A DNA stretch of 6,651 bases from Candidatus Rifleibacteriota bacterium (lineage in GTDB: Bacteria; Vulcanimicrobiota; Xenobia; Xenobiales; Xenobiaceae): assembly GCA_900772775.1 (NCBI GenBank), contig CAAGRW010000078.1:1-6651 (forward strand), read 5' to 3'. The notes below the pieces were generated by a model, which was not told where the DNA came from, searched no databases, and worked only from the letters and a program-made list of their open reading frames with translations. Shown in pieces: positions 1 to 6,265 of this stretch (the stretch's first letter is position 1; the number at the start of each line of letters is the position of its first letter). Both the position numbers and the translations under genes were made by a program.

Positions 1-17
1 CGACGCTCTTCCGATCT
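1..17. other. Illumina TruSeq adapter remnant (not genomic)
   Basis: The first 17 bases, CGACGCTCTTCCGATCT, are identical to the 3' end of the standard Illumina TruSeq universal adapter, known from general knowledge of the kit sequence. The join to genomic DNA falls exactly after the terminal T, at 17/18, as expected for untrimmed adapter at a contig end. Any ribosome-binding site, promoter or codon read from these bases is artefactual. The reading frame of the next gene is open through the adapter by chance. Confidence 0.95.
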
Positions 18-1727
18 GTGCCAGAAAATAAGCCACAAGTGCAAATTACCAAGAAGGAAGCCAAAACTTCTTCAGCGGAAAAATCGGCTTTATCTGTAAA
101 AACTGTCGAACCACCCTATCAAGAATTATTCAATATCTATTCCGGATTGTTGCAAGCTAAAAACGGCGCCTCTTTAGATAAGGGCACTTTGAATAAGCTT
201 GAGCAACTTTGTGCGCAAGAGCCAGATAGTGATCTTTATACTAGAGCTTATGCTGCTCATGTAAAGGCTAGAGGAGCGCTTGTTACTTCCGGAAAGGGAA
301 ATCTAGCAGAGCGTCTAGTTAAATCGGCAGAGCGCGATTTGGAATTTGTTGACGATTGGCTAAAAATTTATGGCCGACGTAATACTGTACATGGCCTTAT
401 TGAACCGGCTTGGCTTCATGGCCACGTAGACGCTGCGTCTCAAGCCGTATTAGCTTTATGCCTTTTGGAAAATTACCGCCCCAATGCTGGCAGACGTGAC
501 AAAATAGCCAAATTAGCCGATGGCTTAGTGACTTCTATGCGTCCAGACACCAAACAATATCCTTACGGCGCCCACTTGTCGTACGTTACTGAAGATAACA
601 GAGAACGTACCTACAAAGTACCTCAAGAAGATAAAAAAGTAGCTGGTATTACTCTCTATCCAGAGAGACAATATGCAGCTATGGCTTTAGCTAAGGCGGC
701 CCAACTTCTCAAAAACGATGATTTCAAAGCTTCGGCTGAAAAAGAAGGTATGGGGTTGCTGGCCAAATTGGCTTTAAGTGGTAAAGTACCCTATTGTTTG
801 GCGCCTCGTCCCGAAGAAGAAGTTCGCTCTATTTTGGGAACGGCCGCTCTTGTAGAAAATTTATTGGCTTTAAAAGATTGTACTGGCAACAATATATACG
901 GAACTTTAGCCGGCTGTGCTGCTATAGATATTCATAAATTTGATGATCGCGGCCAAAATGTTAAAGCCAAAAGTTTAGTAAATTATTTATTGTCAGCTCA
1001 CGGTTGCTCTGAATGGATTGGGGCTCAAGATATTTGTCATCCTTTTGCTGGTACAAATGTTGAACTTGAGGCTGGAAAAGCTGTTGAAAAAGCTTTCGAT
1101 GTAGCTGATATAAATTATCCCGGCGGTACTCCCGGTCAGTTTGTAGTAGTCGGTAGAGATAATATGTTTTGGATGCGTTTTGATGTAGAACGTGACGATC
1201 CCTATTATTTCTCTATGGACTTTTTAAAGAGTAGTTTCTCTGGCGCTTTGGTTTCTATCATGGTTCGTATCGACGGAGACCAGATCTTTAGGGTTAATTT
1301 AGGTGGAGCTACCGACGATCCTTGCGTAGACAGTGTCTTTATCAATGGGCCGCGTCCTCTGCGTCAAGGGCCGCACTCCGTAGGTGTGCGCTTTGCCGGT
1401 TTGCTAATGAAAAGTCCAGCCATTTTAGACTCTATTGTTGTTGATCCAGCTATTGGCAGACGCTGGGTTAAATTGAGTGACGGCCGGGCTAGAATGATTA
1501 TGCACTCTATTTCCGATCAAGTGCTTAAGACTCGCATGCAAGAATTAGAAGAAAAAGGTGCAGAATCGCCGATTTGGACGCTAATTGAAGGAACGGGAAC
1601 TCCGGCAGTTAAACAATTAAGCAACGATAGACGGGGACACGCTTGGCTCGAAATGCCTGCCGGCGGTACGGCTGTTTTGGAATGGTCCAATGGTCGCATA
1701 CCTAACTTGGTGCTTGATGAAGATTAA
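18..1727 (+). CDS. Uncharacterised toroid-like plus beta-domain protein, 5' end missing
   Basis: The open frame of about 569 codons ends in TAA. Its first codon, GTG at 18, directly abuts adapter sequence, so no native upstream sequence exists. The true start, possibly with a signal peptide, probably lies beyond the contig end. Residues 1-30 are a polar Lys/Ser/Ala-rich linker. Residues about 31-340 are mainly helical, with Trp/Tyr/Gly-rich turns (EPAWLHGHVDAA 129-140, YPERQYAAMALAKA 214-227, ILGTAALVENLLAL 272-285). This pattern resembles the alpha/alpha-toroid folds of many glycoside hydrolases and polysaccharide lyases. Residues about 365-565 are beta-rich, with GQFVVVGRDNMFWMRFDV at 373-390, and may form a sandwich domain. 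I recognise no family signature and cannot name catalytic residues, so an enzyme acting on a polysaccharide is an inference from fold style only. A membrane protein gene follows 56 bases downstream and may be co-transcribed. Confidence 0.75.
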   Translation: MPENKPQVQITKKEAKTSSAEKSALSVKTVEPPYQELFNIYSGLLQAKNGASLDKGTLNKLEQLCAQEPDSDLYTRAYAAHVKARGALVTSGKGNLAERLVKSAERDLEFVDDWLKIYGRRNTVHGLIEPAWLHGHVDAASQAVLALCLLENYRPNAGRRDKIAKLADGLVTSMRPDTKQYPYGAHLSYVTEDNRERTYKVPQEDKKVAGITLYPERQYAAMALAKAAQLLKNDDFKASAEKEGMGLLAKLALSGKVPYCLAPRPEEEVRSILGTAALVENLLALKDCTGNNIYGTLAGCAAIDIHKFDDRGQNVKAKSLVNYLLSAHGCSEWIGAQDICHPFAGTNVELEAGKAVEKAFDVADINYPGGTPGQFVVVGRDNMFWMRFDVERDDPYYFSMDFLKSSFSGALVSIMVRIDGDQIFRVNLGGATDDPCVDSVFINGPRPLRQGPHSVGVRFAGLLMKSPAILDSIVVDPAIGRRWVKLSDGRARMIMHSISDQVLKTRMQELEEKGAESPIWTLIEGTGTPAVKQLSNDRRGHAWLEMPAGGTAVLEWSNGRIPNLVLDED

Positions 1728-1783
1728 GCGAGCAGCCGATCTGTCGATAGCATGACAATAGTTAGGAAAATCGAGGCTTTCCC

Positions 1784-2707
1784 ATGTTTTTCTTTTTTCT
1801 GGCTCAAGCTGCTGGCGAAGAATACAAAAATCTGGCTATACATCCCGATTTGCAACGCTCGTTGGTAAATCCGTTTGACTCGTCTTTATTGAACGAAGCG
1901 GGCAATTATTTTTGGCCTTTTGACAGTTCTGTTGTCAATATCGGAATTCTGCTGCTTTTTGTGGCTGCTTTTCTGTTTTGGTGCAGTTACAGAGTTAACA
2001 AATCTTACGTATACCACATTTTAGCTTGGTCAGCCGCTATTTTGGGACTCGATTTTTTGATCGGTTTTCGCACTCCGTTTCCGAGCATGATGTCTACTTT
2101 GACAGCGGCTGTCGTTTTGTTGGCTCTATTTATAGACCTAACTGTCATTTTGACAGTAGTTGCTTTACGCTATCTTCCTTATTTCGGCGTTGAAGAGAGG
2201 ATGCTCACCAATATAAAAGACGGCTCGGTAACTAACGGCACCATGATTGCTACTTCTGTGGTAAGTCTTTTGCTCAGTGTTTTTTGCCTCTCTCCTTGTC
2301 GCGCCTATATTGTAGCTTTATTTAATCACAGCGTCTGGCTTCTTTGGTTTATGGCCCTATTGCTAGTTCCTTTAGGGGCTTTGGTTGCCCGCGAACTTTT
2401 GCCTTGGACTATTCTCAAAGAACATCCTATTCCCGGTGGTGGCTACTTAAAAGAAATCACCAATATATTCATAAAAGACGGAGATGCTCAGCGCAGTGAG
2501 ATTTTTGGAGCTTGTCTAAGTTTATGTGTTATTTTTATAAGTTCAGTTTGGCTTTTTAAGGGAGAAATTACCAGTACTGATATTTTTGGCATTATTTGTA
2601 TCGGATTTCTGTGTGCCGTTATGGTGCGTGCCGAGCTTAATAAGAGCATAAAAGAAGATAAGACTCCGGTAGTAGAAGTAAAACGACGCAAAGACGCTTG
2701 GTCTTAG
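1784..2707 (+). CDS. Polytopic membrane protein of unknown family
   Basis: This 307-residue protein starts at ATG 1784, seven bases after a clear Shine-Dalgarno GAGG at 1773-1776. A short hydrophobic N-terminus (MFFFFLAQAA) is followed by a polar stretch of about 40 residues containing the near-repeat NPFDSSLLN (29-37) and WPFDSSVVN (44-52). Hydrophobic segments lie at about 52-69, 75-95, 105-131, 154-171, 175-203, 239-258 and 264-282. That gives roughly seven membrane spans, with a polar loop at about 208-238 and a charged, basic C-terminal tail (KEDKTPVVEVKRRKD, 290-304). I recognise no transporter, glycosyltransferase or protease motif, and the function is unknown. It sits between the large toroid-like protein and a strong terminator, so it is probably the last gene of that transcript. 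An envelope partner of the upstream protein is possible but rests on proximity alone. Confidence 0.8.
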   Translation: MFFFFLAQAAGEEYKNLAIHPDLQRSLVNPFDSSLLNEAGNYFWPFDSSVVNIGILLLFVAAFLFWCSYRVNKSYVYHILAWSAAILGLDFLIGFRTPFPSMMSTLTAAVVLLALFIDLTVILTVVALRYLPYFGVEERMLTNIKDGSVTNGTMIATSVVSLLLSVFCLSPCRAYIVALFNHSVWLLWFMALLLVPLGALVARELLPWTILKEHPIPGGGYLKEITNIFIKDGDAQRSEIFGACLSLCVIFISSVWLFKGEITSTDIFGIICIGFLCAVMVRAELNKSIKEDKTPVVEVKRRKDAWS

Positions 2708-2716
2708 TCATTTGAT

Positions 2717-2753
2717 AGCTTGAAAAAGGCTGCGGCCCCTTTCAAGCTTTTTT
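2717..2753 (+). terminator. Strong rho-independent terminator
   Basis: A perfect 9-bp stem, AGCTTGAAA (2717-2725) with TTTCAAGCT (2740-2748), encloses a symmetric AA/CC internal loop, an inner GGC/GCC stem and a TGCG tetraloop. The 3' arm runs into six T's (2748-2753), followed by GTCTTTTTG. It starts 10 bases after the membrane-protein stop codon and 30 bases before the murQ start. It therefore either ends the upstream transcript or, if transcription reads through from upstream, acts as an attenuator for murQ and the genes behind it. Confidence 0.88.
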
Positions 2754-2782
2754 GTCTTTTTGAAAGTGGTATTGATAAGATT

Positions 2783-3607
2783 ATGCAAAATTTAACTGAA
2801 GCATCCAATCCGTTAAGTCTGCATTTAGATAAAATGACTCCCTTGGAATTAGTGCAACTTATGAATAGCGAAGATGCCAAAGCTGTCTTAGCTGTCCAGG
2901 AGGCTTTGCCCACTATTGCCGAGTGTATAAAAGCTATTACCGATAAGTTAAAAAATGGTGGCCGCCTTTTTTACTTTGGAGCCGGCACCAGTGGTCGTCT
3001 GGGGGTGCTTGATGCTGCTGAGTGTCCTCCCACTTTCGGCACTAGTCCCCAACAAGTACAAGCTATTATCGCTGGCGGTTCCGGTGCTTTGGTAGAAGCG
3101 GTAGAAAATGCCGAAGATGATAGGGAAGCGGCCTATATTGAGCTTAGCAAGCGCTCTATCAATCAGGGAGATTTCGCTATTGGTATAACAGCTTCAGGAA
3201 GTACACCTTTTGTTTTGGGCGGTTTACAGAAATTGCGCGAAGTCGGCATCCAGACTGGAGCTATTTTTTGCAATCCCGGTGCCAAAGCGGCTACAGAGAC
3301 TGATTTTCCTATTTTGTTGGCTGTAGGGCCGGAGGTCTTGCGCGGCTCGACTCGCTTAAAAGCTGGCACGGCCACTAAATTGGCTTTGAATATGATTTCT
3401 ACCGGAGTTATGGTTTCTTTGGGCCATTGTGCGGGCAATATGATGATCGATGTCAAAGCTAGCAATGCCAAGCTAGTAAAACGCCAAATAGAAATGGCTG
3501 CTTCTTTAGCTAAAGTAAGTTTTGCGGAAGCTCAGCAAGCCTTAAAAGAAGCCCATGGCAGTTTACGTAAAGCTTTGGTCAATTTGCAATCAGGACAACG
3601 AGGATAA
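2783..3607 (+). CDS. murQ: N-acetylmuramic acid 6-phosphate etherase
   Basis: MurQ cleaves the lactyl ether of MurNAc-6-phosphate to give GlcNAc-6-phosphate and D-lactate, a cytoplasmic step of peptidoglycan amino-sugar recycling. The 274-residue product shows the family pattern: N-terminal TEASNP (5-10), a SIS-domain phosphosugar loop GAGTSGRLG (66-74), AAECPPTFG (78-86), AVENAEDDRE (106-115), TASGSTPFV (136-144) and the GSTRLKAGTATK signature (188-199). Glu80 and Glu111 match the two catalytic glutamates of the E. coli enzyme (Glu83 and Glu114). I chose ATG 2783 because it aligns with family N-termini. An in-frame TTG at 2720 would add 21 residues translated from the terminator hairpin. The site upstream of the ATG has only a weak Shine-Dalgarno. 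The protein is about 24 residues shorter than the 298-residue E. coli enzyme; the final helical segment appears to be missing. The stop overlaps the Shine-Dalgarno of the next gene, indicating co-transcription and likely translational coupling. Confidence 0.95.
   Translation: MQNLTEASNPLSLHLDKMTPLELVQLMNSEDAKAVLAVQEALPTIAECIKAITDKLKNGGRLFYFGAGTSGRLGVLDAAECPPTFGTSPQQVQAIIAGGSGALVEAVENAEDDREAAYIELSKRSINQGDFAIGITASGSTPFVLGGLQKLREVGIQTGAIFCNPGAKAATETDFPILLAVGPEVLRGSTRLKAGTATKLALNMISTGVMVSLGHCAGNMMIDVKASNAKLVKRQIEMAASLAKVSFAEAQQALKEAHGSLRKALVNLQSGQRG
3600..3604 (+). promoter_or_regulatory. Shine-Dalgarno of the SpoIID-domain gene, overlapping the murQ end
   Basis: GAGGA lies seven bases before ATG 3612. 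Its last base is immediately followed by the murQ stop TAA (3605-3607). This supports 3612 as the start rather than the in-frame ATG at 3555, which lies inside murQ and would prefix a polar 19-residue stretch before the hydrophobic anchor. The overlap implies that ribosomes finishing murQ help initiation here. Confidence 0.75.
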
Positions 3608-3611
3608 AGGC

Positions 3612-5228
3612 ATGAGCAATAACAAACAGCGTTTTTTATATAGTTGCATCTTCACCCTTATAGCTTGCTTGATAACTATGTATGTTTCTTATGCCAGAAC
3701 CATAAAGGAGCATAAAGCAAATTCTGCTGCTTTTCCCAATGCTCAAGGGACTCAAGCCGACTCTAAAGAGCCCAGCAACCAAGCTATGCTAGCTTCTTAT
3801 ATAGAGTCTAGCCAAGATACTCAAAAAGCCTTCTCTCCTTCAACTGAAATAAAAGTCGGTTTGCCGGACATTCTAGATGAAGCTGAAATAACTGCCCCCA
3901 ATGGCATTATCTATCCAGATGGCCAGGCTTCGGTAGTAAAAATTCGTCTTATTGCCACTATGTGGAAAAAAATGAGACTTAATTTTTATGATGAAAAAGA
4001 TCATTTACTTTTTAACAGCGAGGAGCCTGTGACTTTACGGGCTGCTGAAACTTATGGCAACGGCTCTGTTTCCTTAGCTGGCGATCCTACTGTTTGCACT
4101 TTAACTTCTATTAATGTACAGAAAAAATCTCAAGTAAAAGCTTCTTATCGCGGGAGTCTGACTTTTGCCATTCGTCCGGGCCAGGACAATACACATACAA
4201 TCTCGGTAATCAATACTTTGCCTGTAGAAGACTACCTTAAAGGAGTAGTACCTAGTGAGGTGCCTGCTCGCTTTGATAATGAAGCTTTAAAAGCTATGGC
4301 TTGCGTAGCTCGTTCTTATACTTTATCTAATTTGGGACGCCACGATAAAGAAGGATATGATCTTTGCTCTGGTGTCCATTGCCATGTTTATGGTGGCGCC
4401 GGTGTTGAAAATGCCAACGTCAACGCCCAAATTGAAGCTACTAAAGGTATGATCGTTTGTTACAACGAGTTTTTGGCTGATACGCGTTATCACGCAGTTT
4501 GTGGCGGTATGGGCGAAAGTATTGAAAATGTGTGGGATATGGCTCAGCCGCTCAGTTATTTAGTAGCTTCCAGCGATACTATCAATGGCTTAGCTTGGAA
4601 TAGCGACGCTCCTGTAGAGTATATTTCCGATTATGATAATAATGGATATGAAGATTACTACGCTCCGGAGCAAAATCAAGCTACCGAAAATGAAAAGCAA
4701 TCGACAAATTTATCTGCTATAGTAGAAAATACTCCCGAATTAGAGAACAGATTCAGAGCTTTTATCGATAATCCGCCTGAGTCTTATTGCAAAGAAGCTT
4801 CTCGTTTTCGCTGGCATGCCGATTTCTCAACAGTAAACTTCCAAAAGATGTTGGAAGCTTCTTTGCCGATTTTGTGCGGAGCTCAACTTGCTGATATTGG
4901 TAATTTGACCGATATAACGGTTACTAAACGTACTGGCAGCGGTCGCGTTGCCGAATTGTCTATTGCTACCGACAAGGGTAATTTTACTGTAAGTGGTGAT
5001 AAAATCCGTTGGTTAACTAGCGGCGGTAAGATCGGCCCTTCTGGTTTAAAGAGTACTTTATTTTATATTGAGAAGGCTGATAACGGTATCGTTTTTAAAG
5101 GAGGCGGTTGGGGACACGGCGTCGGTTTGTGTCAGGAGGGCGCTCAAGGACGCGCTAGAGCCGGTCAAAGTTATGTTGACATCATTAAACATTATTATCC
5201 CGGTTGTGAATTAAAAGCGGCTAATTAA
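3612..5228 (+). CDS. SpoIID/LytB-domain peptidoglycan lytic enzyme, membrane-anchored
   Basis: The 538-residue protein begins with a hydrophobic segment (about 8-27) that acts as signal anchor or signal peptide (possible cleavage after SYA, 26-28), followed by a polar linker to about 80. The SpoIID domain spans about 178-533. NTLPVEDYLKGVVPSEVPA (201-219) contains Glu216, equivalent to the catalytic Glu of SpoIID. AMACVARSYTL (228-238) follows. The Cys/His cluster C252-x3-H256-C257 lies where SpoIID binds zinc. YHAVCGGMGESIENVWD (293-309) and GGGWGHGVGLCQEGAQ (497-512) complete the match, ending in HYYPG. Family members are lytic transglycosylases that cut glycan strands stripped of stem peptides, or enhance amidases. 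No other sporulation gene is present, so a role in vegetative wall remodelling is more likely than sporulation. An acidic, Asn/Tyr/Gln-rich insertion (about 332-378) carries a DxDxNGxxD loop. The gene starts 4 bases after murQ and is followed 14 bases later by a lipoprotein gene. Confidence 0.92.
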   Translation: MSNNKQRFLYSCIFTLIACLITMYVSYARTIKEHKANSAAFPNAQGTQADSKEPSNQAMLASYIESSQDTQKAFSPSTEIKVGLPDILDEAEITAPNGIIYPDGQASVVKIRLIATMWKKMRLNFYDEKDHLLFNSEEPVTLRAAETYGNGSVSLAGDPTVCTLTSINVQKKSQVKASYRGSLTFAIRPGQDNTHTISVINTLPVEDYLKGVVPSEVPARFDNEALKAMACVARSYTLSNLGRHDKEGYDLCSGVHCHVYGGAGVENANVNAQIEATKGMIVCYNEFLADTRYHAVCGGMGESIENVWDMAQPLSYLVASSDTINGLAWNSDAPVEYISDYDNNGYEDYYAPEQNQATENEKQSTNLSAIVENTPELENRFRAFIDNPPESYCKEASRFRWHADFSTVNFQKMLEASLPILCGAQLADIGNLTDITVTKRTGSGRVAELSIATDKGNFTVSGDKIRWLTSGGKIGPSGLKSTLFYIEKADNGIVFKGGGWGHGVGLCQEGAQGRARAGQSYVDIIKHYYPGCELKAAN

Positions 5229-5233
5229 TTTTT

Positions 5234-5238
5234 GAGGG
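5234..5238 (+). promoter_or_regulatory. Shine-Dalgarno of the propeller lipoprotein gene
   Basis: GAGGG lies 4 bases before ATG 5243 in a 14-base intergenic gap too short for a separate promoter. It fixes the start, which also yields a complete lipoprotein signal peptide, and supports co-transcription with the upstream SpoIID-domain gene. Confidence 0.65.
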
Positions 5239-5242
5239 CGAT

Positions 5243-6172
5243 ATGATTAGTAAATTCAAGCTGACATTTCTAATAACTATGCTAGCTTTAAGTACGGTTG
5301 CGTGTTCAGATCGAGGCCCTCTACCGGAAGAGGGGCGCCTTTACTATTCTATAGTAGAAGGGGGGCGCTCTCGTATTGAGTGGATGGATAAAAATGGAGA
5401 ACATTCTACCTATGTAGTAGGAGACGTGCCAGAACGTTCTCATATCAGCTCTAAAGGGCGTCGAGCTTACAATAAACTTAAAAGTAAAGCAGAAATAAAT
5501 GGCGCTCCCGCTTCTTCTCCAAGTTTATCGCGTAATGGTCGTTTGATGATCTATGTTTGCAGTGAGCCCAATTCACTGAGACTAATCAACTTAGAAACTT
5601 ACGAAGAAGAAGGTCTCATAAAAACCGGTGAACCTTTGGCTTTTCCTTGCTTAAGTCGCGACAATGAAGGATATTTTACATATCTGCGTGGAGATGTGAC
5701 TCAAGAACAGCAACGCATCTTTGTGCAAAAAATAGGTAAATCGCCTGTATGTTTAATTGACGCTAGGCGTTTAGGGCCACCTAGCTGGTCTAATTTCGGA
5801 CGAGATATTCTTTTCTCGTATGCTAGCTCTTCCGGAAAAACAGCTTTGTATGCTACCGATTCAGCTAAAGCTGATGGAGAAACTAAAGAAGTGATGCCTG
5901 GTGCTGTGCAAGCTTGCATGGCTCCTACCGGCAGCAGTATCGCGGCTGTAGTCGATGGTCAAATTGTTCTTTACGATATGTTTTCTAAGAAATCGCGCAC
6001 TATTGTGCATGAAGGTGGATGTTCGTCTCCTACTTGGAATCCGTCCGGAAATACTGTCGCTTTTGTCAAAGACAATGCCATTTATACCGTCGACTTGGTT
6101 GGCGATAATTTAAAGAGAATAAGTCCGGAAAGCAAAGTTATTTCTGACGTCTGTTGGGCTAAAGGTTTTTAA
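5243..6172 (+). CDS. Lipoprotein with TolB-like PD40 beta-propeller
   Basis: The 309-residue protein has a lipoprotein signal peptide: Lys4 and Lys6, a hydrophobic core at 7-16, and lipobox STVAC with the lipidated Cys at 21. Thr at -3 is less usual than Leu or Val. PD40/TolB-type repeats then recur: SPSLSRNGRLMIYV (92-105), FPCLSRDNEGYFTYL (134-148), PPSWSNFGRDILFSY (179-193), ACMAPTGSSIAAVV (224-237) and SPTWNPSGNTVAFV (262-275), each ending in a strand that reports a value. N-terminal GRLYYSIVEGGRSRIEWMD (31-49) and C-terminal SDVCW (301-305) could close a sixth blade. It lacks the separate N-terminal domain of TolB. Such propellers mediate protein or ligand binding rather than catalysis. 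Being third after murQ and spoIID, it is an envelope-located candidate partner of the wall enzyme, but no specific function can be assigned. The distal tandem order makes regulation by the murQ transcript likely. Confidence 0.85.
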   Translation: MISKFKLTFLITMLALSTVACSDRGPLPEEGRLYYSIVEGGRSRIEWMDKNGEHSTYVVGDVPERSHISSKGRRAYNKLKSKAEINGAPASSPSLSRNGRLMIYVCSEPNSLRLINLETYEEEGLIKTGEPLAFPCLSRDNEGYFTYLRGDVTQEQQRIFVQKIGKSPVCLIDARRLGPPSWSNFGRDILFSYASSSGKTALYATDSAKADGETKEVMPGAVQACMAPTGSSIAAVVDGQIVLYDMFSKKSRTIVHEGGCSSPTWNPSGNTVAFVKDNAIYTVDLVGDNLKRISPESKVISDVCWAKGF

Positions 6173-6265
6173 AAAGCTGTCTTTTTCCAAAAAATAAACT
6201 ATAATATTTTTCCCCCTCAATCGATTTTGCGAAGCTGAGCTTTGCTAGAAAAGAAGTGCACCTAA
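6173..6265 (+). other. Intergenic leader with weak hairpins
   Basis: This 93-base gap separates the lipoprotein from the RNase II-like gene. At its left edge AAAAAG (6171-6176) and CTTTTT (6181-6186) form a weak A/T-rich hairpin with loop CTGT, but no T-tract follows, so it is at best a poor terminator. Farther right GCGAAGC (6229-6235) and GCTTTGC (6239-6245) can pair around TGA with one G-T wobble, lying just upstream of the ribosome-binding site. Nothing here encodes a recognisable RNA gene. Confidence 0.5.
6200..6205 (+). promoter_or_regulatory. Candidate -10 box for the RNase II-like gene
   Basis: TATAAT at 6200-6205 matches the sigma70 -10 consensus exactly and lies about 60 bases before the GTG start at 6266. 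The sequence at the -35 spacing (TGTCTT at 6178-6183, 16-base spacer) is a poor match to TTGACA, and the region is A/T-rich, where such hexamers arise by chance. It is plausible as the start of a new transcription unit, but weak. Confidence 0.4.

Noticed and set aside
1517..1699. 60-codon open frame on the - strand
   Set aside because: It is fully antisense to the C-terminal part of the first gene, with no ribosome-binding site or known motif.
1736..1744. CCGATCTGT repeated from the adapter junction at 11-19
   Set aside because: A 9-base match including only 7 adapter bases can arise by chance. The surrounding sequence shows no other adapter bases, and both flanking genes are intact, so I do not call a chimeric join.
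2760..2788. TTGAAA as a -35 box for murQ
   Set aside because: No -10-like hexamer lies 16-18 bases downstream; that position falls on the murQ start codon.
3163..3471. 102-codon open frame on the - strand
   Set aside because: It lies entirely within murQ, whose catalytic motifs are clear. The antisense product has no recognisable features or start signal.
3555..3611. In-frame ATG that would extend the SpoIID-domain protein by 19 residues
   Set aside because: It lies inside murQ, places polar residues ahead of the signal anchor, and the good GAGGA site serves ATG 3612 instead.
5317..5334. Inverted repeat CCCTCT / AGAGGG around ACCGGA
   Set aside because: It lies in the coding sequence just after the lipobox with no T-tract, and is most simply explained by the codons for GPLPEEG. 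It could slow translation, but there is no supporting evidence.
6171..6186. AAAAAG/CTTTTT hairpin as the terminator of the murQ transcript
   Set aside because: The stem is almost all A-T and is not followed by a T-tract, so I describe it only as a weak hairpin.
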